Assembly: GCA_023259235.1 (NCBI GenBank) | Contig: JAHFQQ010000098.1 | Coordinates: forward strand, 1-11,246 | DNA: 11,246 nucleotides | Source of the DNA: Polaromonas sp. | Lineage (GTDB): Bacteria; Pseudomonadota; Gammaproteobacteria; Burkholderiales; Burkholderiaceae_C | Direction: 5' to 3' | Shown here: piece by piece, positions 6,638-11,246 of the stretch | How the letters are laid out: every line of letters begins with the position of its first letter | Position numbering within the stretch: position 1 is the stretch's first letter | Program-made: the position numbers and the translations under genes | The notes under the pieces: model-generated | Told to the model about the DNA's origin: nothing | Database searches by the model: none | Seen by the model: only the letters and a program-made list of their open reading frames with translations

Positions 6638-7606
6638 TCAAGCCAACTCGGCAGTGGCCTGCATGGTGAGCCTGCCTTCGTGGTCTTCGGCCCAGAGTTT
6701 CACGGTCTTGCCATCGGCGGACGGCTGGCCGTTGAGCCGGAAGGGGTGCAGGTCAAACGTGGGGCAAACCGCCTTGAACGAGAAAGACCTGACGAACGCC
6801 CCCGGCTGCTGGCGACGCAGCAGATCGACCAGCAGCGTGGCGATCAGCGGGCCGTGCACCATCAGGCCGGGGTAGCCCTCGACTTGCGTCACGTAACGGC
6901 GGTCGTAGTGAATGCGGTGGCCGTTGAAGGTCAGCGCCGAGTAGCGAAACAGCAGCACATCGTCGGGAACAATCTCGCGCTGCCAGGCGGCACCCTTTTC
7001 AGCGGCCACGGGCTGCGGCGCCGGGTCGCCAGTCTGGACGAGCGCCGACGGGCCGCCCCTAGGCGCGAGGGCCCCCTCGGGGGGCAGCGTAGTACGCGAA
7101 GCGACAAGCGTGGGGGCCAATACAGCAGCACGGTAAACGATGTCGTGCTCTTCGGTCAGCGCCAGCCCCCTGGCGTTATGAATTTCGTTCTTCACCAATA
7201 CGAACAGCAAGTCGCCGCTGCGGCCCGCCTTGTGCGTGACCGACCCGATGCGGGAAATACGCTGGACGGCATCACCCACCACCAGCGGGTTGCCCTGCAG
7301 CCATTGCAGCCGCCCACCGGCCCACATGCGGCGCGGCAGCGGCACCGGCGGCAGGAAACCACCACGTTTGGCGTGGCCATCGGGCCCAAGCTCGCTCTGA
7401 CGCTGCTGCGGCAGGAAATACAGCCAGTGCCAAAGCGGCGGCAGCGCGCTGCCGGGCAGCGGCGCCGGGTCGTCGCGGTCCAGCGTGGCCGACAGACCAC
7501 GCACCGGCGCGGCGGTGATGTCGTCGCTCAGGGTTTCGGATTTGCCAACCCAGCTTTGCAGGTGGACCAAAGTAGCCGTGTCAAGGGTGATGATGTCGGT
7601 GCTCAT
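6638..7606 (-). CDS. HTD2/MaoC-type acyl-CoA hydratase (itaconyl-CoA / mesaconyl-C4-CoA hydratase-like) with repeat-derived linker
   Basis: A 322-residue double-hot-dog hydratase. The N-terminal half carries PLPRRMWAGGRLQW (89-102) and the C-terminal half the HTD2 signature: FNGHRIHYD (227-235, with H233 as the retained catalytic-type histidine) and YPGLMVHGPL (245-254). Relatives include 3-methylfumaryl (mesaconyl-C4)-CoA hydratase, itaconyl-CoA hydratase and mitochondrial HTD2 dehydratase. I chose the ATG at 7606 (MSTDIITL): it fits the family N-terminus and the divergent LysR intergenic region; the frame stays open further upstream but into the lysR gene. A close GGAG precedes it. It is first in the operon with the dehydrogenase and CoA-transferase. 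Oddity: residues about 163-186 are encoded by a GC-rich palindromic repeat, making the protein roughly 25-40 residues longer than I expect for the family. Confidence 0.85.
   Translation of the reverse strand: MSTDIITLDTATLVHLQSWVGKSETLSDDITAAPVRGLSATLDRDDPAPLPGSALPPLWHWLYFLPQQRQSELGPDGHAKRGGFLPPVPLPRRMWAGGRLQWLQGNPLVVGDAVQRISRIGSVTHKAGRSGDLLFVLVKNEIHNARGLALTEEHDIVYRAAVLAPTLVASRTTLPPEGALAPRGGPSALVQTGDPAPQPVAAEKGAAWQREIVPDDVLLFRYSALTFNGHRIHYDRRYVTQVEGYPGLMVHGPLIATLLVDLLRRQQPGAFVRSFSFKAVCPTFDLHPFRLNGQPSADGKTVKLWAEDHEGRLTMQATAELA
7051..7118. repeat. GC-rich interspersed palindromic repeat located in frame within the hydratase gene
   Basis: The core GCCCCC (7071-7076) - TCG - GGGGGC (7080-7085) is a near-perfect hairpin, flanked by GGCCGCCCC at 7051-7059 and GGGGGCC at 7112-7118, which pair imperfectly as outer arms. 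A second small palindromic part, ACGC (7094-7097) with GCGT (7108-7111), lies between. The string 'CCCCCTCGGGGGGCAGCG ... ACGCGAAGCG ... GCGTGGGGG' matches a repeat I recognise as abundant in intergenic regions of Comamonadaceae. Here it is inside a coding region and read without a stop on the minus strand as residues about 163-186, in the linker between the two hot-dog halves. Confidence 0.7.
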
Positions 7607-7711
7607 ACTCCGGCATGATCGCGGGTTTGCCGGCTGACCGCAATCTGGAATATTAGAACCGAGCCTTCGTGAAAACCGAACGGTGATCTGCTCTTGCGCT
7701 AGTATCTGGCC
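7607..7711. promoter_or_regulatory. Divergent control region between hydratase operon and lysR, with LysR-type T-N11-A palindrome
   Basis: In this 105-bp divergent spacer, TTCG-N7-CGAA (7666-7680) forms an inverted repeat containing the T-N11-A arrangement typical of LysR-family binding sites. On the minus strand TAATAT (7650-7655) is a good -10 box for the hydratase operon; its expected -35 position (about 7673-7678) is a poor match and lies within the palindrome, as is common for activator-dependent promoters. On the plus strand TTGCCG (7627-7632) and TATTAG (7651-7656), spaced 18 bp, are candidate -35/-10 boxes for lysR, so the two -10 elements overlap. This arrangement predicts activation of the operon with repression of lysR; that part is inference. 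Confidence 0.5.
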
Positions 7712-8617
7712 ATGCAATTCGACCTCACCGACCTGCGCCTGTTCGTGCTGACCGCCGAAGAGGGCAAGCTCACCCGCGCGGCGGCGCGGCAGCACCTGTC
7801 GCTGGCAGCGGCCAGCGCGCGCATCAAGGCGCTGGAAACGCAAACCGGCTTGAGCCTGTTCTACCGCGAAGCGCGCGGTGTGCGCCTGACGCCGCCCGGC
7901 GAAGCCTTTTTGCACCACGCCCGCGGCGTGTTGCGGCAAACCGAGCAGCTGTGCACCGATTTGCAGGAATACAGCGGCGGCCTGCGCGGCCATGTCCGGG
8001 TTTTTGCCAACACCACCGCAGTAACGGATTTTCTGCCCGAAATCCTGCCGGGTTTCCTATTGAGCAATCCGCGCGTCAACATTGACCTGCGCGAAAAACC
8101 GAATCCCGAAATTGCGCGCGGCGTGCTCGACGGCAGCGCCGACATTGGCATTGTGGCCGGACCGGTGGACACGCTGAGTCTGCAAGCCTTTCACTTCAGC
8201 ACTGACCGGCTGGTGCTGGTCACCTCGCGCCGCCACCGCTTCGCCCGGCGCAGGCGCATTGCCTTTGCCGAAACACTGGACGAGGACGCCGTGGGCATGC
8301 AGCAGGGCAGCACCTTGCAGACCTTTCTGGCGCAGATCACCGACAAGCTGGGCAAGCCGCTCAGGCTGCGCATCCAGCTCAGCAGTTTTGACGCCATGTG
8401 CCGGATGATCGGCGCTGGCGTGGGTGTCGGCATCGTTCCCGAGAGCGCGGCGCGGCGAAACCAGGAGAGCATGAATCTGGCGCTGATCGAACTGACCGAT
8501 GCCTGGAGCGTGCGCGAGCGCTACATCCTGGTGCGCGAGCGCGAGGCCCTTCCCGCGTATGCGCTCTCACTGATAGAGGCTATCTGCGCACATTACCCGG
8601 GGCACATCCAGTCCTGA
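7712..8617 (+). CDS. LysR-type transcriptional regulator
   Basis: A 301-residue DNA-binding regulator. The N-terminal winged helix-turn-helix spans residues about 4-62: DLTDLRLFVLTAEEGKLTRA leads into the helix pair AARQHLSLAAASARIKALE, followed by the LysR wing G-L-S-L-F-Y-R ... V-R-L-T-P-P-G (46-63). The co-inducer domain (about 90-295) shows the usual periplasmic-binding-protein fold cues, with 'DGSADIGIVAG' (139-149) and 'GAGVGVGIVPESAARR' (232-247). Length is normal. The ATG at 7712 has no clear Shine-Dalgarno. It is transcribed divergently from the hydratase-dehydrogenase-CoA-transferase operon and is therefore its probable regulator, with the pathway's acid or CoA ester as likely inducer (inference). 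I recall the same placement for the regulator of the Pseudomonas itaconate cluster. Confidence 0.93.
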   Translation: MQFDLTDLRLFVLTAEEGKLTRAAARQHLSLAAASARIKALETQTGLSLFYREARGVRLTPPGEAFLHHARGVLRQTEQLCTDLQEYSGGLRGHVRVFANTTAVTDFLPEILPGFLLSNPRVNIDLREKPNPEIARGVLDGSADIGIVAGPVDTLSLQAFHFSTDRLVLVTSRRHRFARRRRIAFAETLDEDAVGMQQGSTLQTFLAQITDKLGKPLRLRIQLSSFDAMCRMIGAGVGVGIVPESAARRNQESMNLALIELTDAWSVRERYILVREREALPAYALSLIEAICAHYPGHIQS

Positions 8618-8846
8618 ACCATCAGTGCGGCGTGTGCGGCGCGGTCGGCATTGGTCCGCTTTCCTCCTCAGCGTCCCGACCTCTGCGGTGCACGACTGCG
8701 CCGCCAGACCCGCTGCGCATCGACCCTGCCCGCACCATTTGCAATATGGTACGCTGCATCCGTCACGAGCTTGACGCCCATCAGGAATGGCGGCAAGCTA
8801 CCATCACGGAACAGAGCTGATTCAACACCCTTCAAGCGAGGCAACC
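8618..8846 (+). promoter_or_regulatory. Intergenic region upstream of uspA with candidate FNR-like box and a 17-bp inverted repeat
   Basis: I see no gene in these 229 bases. ACCAT-N7-ATGGT (8734-8750) is an exact 5-bp inverted repeat. TTGAC-GCCC-ATCAG (8771-8784) resembles the FNR/Anr consensus TTGAT-N4-ATCAA with two mismatches, the fifth base of the left half and the last base of the right half. Its centre is about 69 bp before the uspA start, compatible with an activated promoter, but no convincing -10 follows. TTGACG at 8771 could equally be a sigma-70 -35 box. GAGG (8838-8841) is the ribosome binding site for uspA. No terminator hairpin with T-tract is evident after lysR. Confidence 0.3.
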
Positions 8847-9287
8847 ATGTTCAAACACATCCTGCTGGCTACCGACGGCTCCGCCGCGTCTGAAAACGCC
8901 GCCAAACTGGCAGTCGACCTGGCGCGCATACACGGCGCAAAACTGACGGCACTGTACGTTGTGGATCCCTATCCCTATCTGGGTATTGGTGAAGCCAACC
9001 CCCTGGGCTTTCAGTCCTACATGGCGGCGGCCCAGGAACATGCGGCGCAGGCCCACGCCAAGGTGTCGGTGCTATGCAGCAAGTATGGCGCCCCGGTGGA
9101 TTCTCAGCTGCGCGTGGTTGAAAACGTGACCGCGTCAGTCGGCATCATTCAGACGGCCAAGGACGAAAACGCGGATCTCATTGTTGTCGGCTCGCACGGC
9201 CGTTCCGGCATTGTCCGGCTCATGCTGGGCAGCGTCGCCGCCAGGGTGGTGGCGGAATCACCCGTTCCGGTGCTGGTAGCGCGCTGA
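8847..9287 (+). CDS. UspA-family universal stress protein, ATP-binding type
   Basis: A 146-residue single-domain Usp protein, cytoplasmic and normally dimeric, associated with stress, starvation or low-oxygen survival. The N-terminus MFKHILLATDGSAASENAA carries the first-strand Asp (D10) that contacts adenine nucleotides in the family. The C-terminal G-x2-G-x9-G-S motif is complete (G115, G118, G128, S129 in VVGSHGRSGIVRLMLGS), so this should be an ATP-binding member. I place the start at ATG 8847, preceded by GAGG at 5-nt spacing, and not at in-frame upstream codons, because the Usp fold begins at MFKHIL. It stands alone between lysR and a convergent GST gene. A partial FNR-like site upstream hints at oxygen control, with low confidence. 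Confidence 0.93.
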   Translation: MFKHILLATDGSAASENAAKLAVDLARIHGAKLTALYVVDPYPYLGIGEANPLGFQSYMAAAQEHAAQAHAKVSVLCSKYGAPVDSQLRVVENVTASVGIIQTAKDENADLIVVGSHGRSGIVRLMLGSVAARVVAESPVPVLVAR

Positions 9288-9317
9288 CCAACTGGCGCAA
9301 GCAGCCGTTTCCTGGTC

Positions 9318-9344
9318 GCGCGAGCATTTCATGCTGGCTCGCGC
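9318..9344. terminator. Hairpin between convergent uspA and GST genes, putative bidirectional terminator
   Basis: GCGCGAGC (9318-9325) pairs perfectly with GCTCGCGC (9337-9344), leaving an 11-nt loop. An alternative inner stem, AGCAT (9323-9327) with ATGCT (9331-9335), encloses a 3-nt loop. The structure fills the gap between the uspA stop and the GST stop codon (9345-9347). In the uspA direction a short T-run (CTTTT, 9350-9354) follows 6 bases later, inside the end of the GST gene; in the GST direction there is no T-tract. Confidence 0.55.
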
Positions 9345-9986
9345 TCAGGCTTTTGCCTGCGACGCCTTGCGGTCAGCGGCCACTTTTTGAGCGGATGGAC
9401 GCGCACCGACCAGCTTGATGTAGGACTTGTAGTCGACGCCCGCAGCCGCCAGCAGGTCTTCGCCCAACACCAGCCGGGTGGCCATGCCCACCAGCGGGAG
9501 GTGATTGAAGGCAGCGCAGTCGGCCTGGGTGAAAGTGTCGCCGGCCACATAGGGCCCAAATGCAGCCAGTCGCTTGAAGGCAACGATGTTCTTTTCGAGT
9601 TGCTTGCGCACGCGCGCCCGCGTGCCGTCACTTGCCGTGCCGCCAAAAAAGGCCTGTGGGTACAAGTCGCGCGCCACCAGTTCCAGGTGCAGATCGATAA
9701 AGATGGTGAGCTCGCGCACCTTGGCCGCGGCAAACGGATCATCGGGCAGCAGCGGCGGTTGCGGATAAGCCGCTTCGATGTAATCCAGGATGGCCTGGCT
9801 TTCGCACAGCGCGCCCTGCGTGGTGCGTATGAATGGAATCTTGCCCAGCGGCGAGGCGCTGAGAATGGCCTCGTCGGTGCTTTGCGTGGTCACAAGGGAC
9901 TCGGCAAACGGCACGCCCTTTTCAATCAGGGCAAGCTTGACCTTGTTGTAATAGTTGGATATGGGTGAGCCAAAGAGGGTAAGCAT
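9345..9986 (-). CDS. Glutathione S-transferase family protein
   Basis: A 213-residue cytosolic protein with the two-domain GST architecture. The thioredoxin-like N-terminal domain (about 1-78) starts MLTLFGSPISNYYNKVKLAL, has the cis-proline in GKIPFI (P51) and the glutathione-binding E62-S63 in ALCESQAI. The helical C-terminal domain (about 85-213) has the N-capping box T153-x-x-D156 in TFTQADCAAFNHL. The position near the first helix carries Ser/Asn/Tyr (S7, S10, N11, Y12) and not the cysteine of beta-class enzymes, so the protein is more likely a conjugating or detoxifying type than a deglutathionylating one, though the substrate is unknown. The ATG at 9986 has AGGA upstream; the frame continues further 5' but that stretch lies in the intergenic region and the DUF3014 gene. 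It ends in a lysine/alanine-rich tail. Confidence 0.92.
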   Translation of the reverse strand: MLTLFGSPISNYYNKVKLALIEKGVPFAESLVTTQSTDEAILSASPLGKIPFIRTTQGALCESQAILDYIEAAYPQPPLLPDDPFAAAKVRELTIFIDLHLELVARDLYPQAFFGGTASDGTRARVRKQLEKNIVAFKRLAAFGPYVAGDTFTQADCAAFNHLPLVGMATRLVLGEDLLAAAGVDYKSYIKLVGARPSAQKVAADRKASQAKA

Positions 9987-10016
9987 GGGATGGGTTTCCT
10001 GAAGTGGAGAAGCCAG

Positions 10017-10046
10017 TTTATGCGCGGCAAGCCAGCTACCGTGCAA
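10017..10046 (-). promoter_or_regulatory. Candidate sigma-70-like promoter for the GST gene
   Basis: On the minus strand TTGCAC (plus coordinates 10041-10046) and CATAAA (10017-10022) are separated by 18 bp and lie about 30 bp before the GST start, in the 135-bp divergent spacer between the GST and DUF3014 genes. Both boxes are one or two bases from consensus. No comparably good promoter for the plus-strand DUF3014 gene is visible in the spacer. Confidence 0.35.
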
Positions 10047-10121
10047 CCGCCGCGACACCAGCGAAGCATTCGCAAAACATGCTGCTGGCATCGTATTGCC
10101 GGGCGTGGTAGATTTGCATTC

Positions 10122-10946
10122 ATGACCACGACACGGCGCGCACTGCTTCCAGTCGTCATTGTGGCCGCGATCATCGGCGCGGTGGCACTCTGGTGGACCA
10201 TGTTCAGGCCAGTGCCCCAGGCGCCTGCTGCTTTTGCGCCGGCCGCGGCAACGAGCAGTCCGAGACCGGCTGCGGCGCCAGCAACCTCGTCCATTGAATA
10301 TCCGCTCGAAGCAGCGGCCCAGGCGCCGCCGCTGGAAGCGGCAGATATTGGCACGGCGCTGACCGATCTTCTGGGCCGCAAGGCGGTTCTTGCCTTCCTT
10401 GAGCTCGACGACTTCCCACGCCGGTTTGTAGCAACGGTTGACAACCTTGGACGCTCCCACGCGCCGCCCATGTTGTGGCCGATCAATCCGACTCCCGAGC
10501 GGTTCATGGTTGAAGAACGCCCAGGCGGCCCGGTCATCAGCCCGGACAACAGCCTGCGCTACGCGCCGCTGGTGCTGCTGGCCGAGCTGGTAGAGGCGGG
10601 CAAGGCGGTTGATCTGTACATCCGCATGTATCCACTGCTGCAGCGGGCGTATCAGGAATTGGGTTATCCCAAGGGCTACTTCAACGACCGGCTGATTGAA
10701 GTGATCGGCCAGTTGCTCGCCACGCCCGCCACCGGCGAGCCCATAAAGGTTCAATTGACCGAGGTCAAGGGGCCGGTTCCGTCGGTGCGCCCCTGGGTTC
10801 GCTACGAGTTCGCCGATCCGGCCCTCGAGTCGCTATCGGCAGGTCAAAAAATCCTGCTGCGCGTCGGACCGGTCAACGAGCGCCGGCTCAAGGCGAGACT
10901 GGCAGCGTTCCGCCAGGAACTCATCAAGCGCGTCAAACCCCGCTGA
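10122..10946 (+). CDS. DUF3014 family protein, membrane-anchored
   Basis: A 274-residue protein of unknown function. An N-terminal membrane segment (about residues 8-27, LLPVVIVAAIIGAVALWWTM) follows the short basic start MTTTRR, then comes an Ala/Pro-rich linker (about 29-70) and a globular domain. The domain carries what I recognise as DUF3014 hallmarks: DDFPRRFVATVDNLGR (96-111), RFMVEERPG (127-135), SPDNSLRYAPLV (140-151) and LYIRMYPLLQRAYQELGYP (165-183). The topology suggests one membrane anchor with the domain in the periplasm. The ATG at 10122 was chosen because it gives the N-in anchor; the frame is open upstream into the GST spacer. No strong ribosome binding site precedes it. The 36-bp gap to the downstream tag gene suggests possible co-transcription. 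Function is not known to me. Confidence 0.85.
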   Translation: MTTTRRALLPVVIVAAIIGAVALWWTMFRPVPQAPAAFAPAAATSSPRPAAAPATSSIEYPLEAAAQAPPLEAADIGTALTDLLGRKAVLAFLELDDFPRRFVATVDNLGRSHAPPMLWPINPTPERFMVEERPGGPVISPDNSLRYAPLVLLAELVEAGKAVDLYIRMYPLLQRAYQELGYPKGYFNDRLIEVIGQLLATPATGEPIKVQLTEVKGPVPSVRPWVRYEFADPALESLSAGQKILLRVGPVNERRLKARLAAFRQELIKRVKPR

Positions 10947-10982
10947 CAGGCCGCCTGCTTCGGTACCGGCGCGTCATTGCTG

Positions 10983-11246
10983 ATGACTTCTGAAATCCCG
11001 ACTGCCGGAAAAGCCGCGGCGCCTCCCGCCGGCAACGGTCTTGTCACCGACGCTGACGGCACTGCCCGCTGCGCCTGGTGCCAGGCCACGCTGCTGTATC
11101 GCCACTACCATGACACCGAATGGGGCTTTCCGGTTGCCGATGAGCGCCGCCTGTTTGAAAAAATTTGCCTTGAGGGTTTTCAGGCCGGACTGAGCTGGCT
11201 GACCATCCTGAACAAGCGTGAAGCCTTTCGCTATGCCTTTGCCCGC
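10983..11246 (+). CDS. tag: DNA-3-methyladenine glycosylase I, 3'-truncated by window edge
   Basis: The first 88 residues of the base-excision repair enzyme that removes 3-methyladenine from alkylated DNA. After a variable N-terminal extension it matches E. coli Tag closely: RCAWC (29-33; C30 is the equivalent of zinc ligand Cys4), YHDTEWGFP (42-50; H43 is the equivalent of zinc ligand His17), LFEKICLEGFQAGLSW (57-72, with E64 and W72 matching the substrate-pocket Glu38 and Trp46), and LNKREAFRYAF. The rest of the gene, including the C-terminal zinc ligands, lies beyond the window. The ATG at 10983 gives about 26 more residues than E. coli Tag; no later in-frame start precedes the conserved region, so this extension is probably real. 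It is Ala/Pro/Gly-rich and likely disordered. Confidence 0.93.
   Translation, partial: MTSEIPTAGKAAAPPAGNGLVTDADGTARCAWCQATLLYRHYHDTEWGFPVADERRLFEKICLEGFQAGLSWLTILNKREAFRYAFAR

Noticed and set aside
7051..7118. Possibility that the GC-rich palindrome is a CRISPR-like or terminator element that interrupts two separate genes
   Set aside because: There is no repeat-spacer series and no stop or restart. The reading frame runs straight through and both halves together form one double-hot-dog hydratase.
6632..7618. A 328-codon open frame on the plus strand opposite the hydratase gene
   Set aside because: It shows the same Arg/Gln/His-rich composition and no family motifs; the minus strand carries the HTD2 signature residues. 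It is a shadow frame.
7607..7993. Upstream extension of the hydratase reading frame into the lysR gene
   Set aside because: The extra 129 codons run antisense through the LysR DNA-binding domain and have no family similarity. The ATG at 7606 fits the family start and leaves a proper divergent promoter region.
9987..10754. Upstream extension of the GST reading frame across the DUF3014 gene
   Set aside because: The GST fold begins at MLTLFGSP (9986), preceded by a usable AGGA and a promoter-like pair; the extension is antisense to a convincing gene.
1..11246. tRNA or rRNA genes, insertion sequences, CRISPR arrays, prophage or defence genes
   Set aside because: Nothing resembling these was seen on either strand. 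Apart from the short repeats, the window is accounted for by ordinary transport, metabolic, stress and repair genes.

Overview
The window looks like a chromosomal segment of a betaproteobacterium, probably Burkholderiales and most likely Comamonadaceae (Polaromonas/Rhodoferax/Acidovorax-like). This rests on GC-rich DNA, the gene content (Liv-type ABC transporter, LysR-controlled acyl-CoA genes) and two short interspersed repeats of a kind I associate with that family. The taxonomic call is inference from memory, not from a search.

Layout. (1) Positions 1-3963, plus strand: the 3' part of a Liv-type amino-acid/carboxylate ABC importer operon, comprising a periplasmic binding protein (5' end cut off), permeases LivH and LivM, and ATPases LivG and LivF. 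The last four genes are joined by three successive ATGA stop/start overlaps. (2) Positions 3964-4196: a convergent intergenic region with two repeat-like structures. (3) Positions 4197-7606, minus strand: a three-gene operon transcribed in the order HTD2/MaoC-type hydratase, acyl-CoA dehydrogenase, class III (CaiB/BaiF) CoA-transferase. (4) Positions 7712-8617, plus strand: a LysR-type regulator divergent from that operon, with a shared 105-bp control region holding a T-N11-A palindrome and overlapping candidate -10 boxes. (5) Positions 8847-9287: a UspA universal stress protein. (6) Positions 9345-9986, minus: a glutathione S-transferase-like protein. (7) Positions 10122-10946: a membrane-anchored DUF3014 protein. 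(8) Position 10983 to the end: the 5' part of DNA-3-methyladenine glycosylase I (tag), cut off by the window edge.

How the genes work together. The metabolic core is the LysR | hydratase - acyl-CoA dehydrogenase - CoA-transferase unit. It has the same regulator-divergent-from-hydratase order, with the dehydrogenase next, that I recall for the Pseudomonas aeruginosa itaconate cluster (LysR, ich, acyl-CoA dehydrogenase, ..., ict, ccl), but there is no citramalyl-CoA lyase here. The most economical reading is CoA activation and hydration of a branched C5 dicarboxylate (itaconate, mesaconate or methylsuccinate), with the lyase elsewhere. The convergent Liv transporter could import the acid or could be unrelated. 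The most unusual local feature is a 68-bp GC-rich repeat lying in frame inside the hydratase gene, where it appears to encode an extra linker of about 24 residues.
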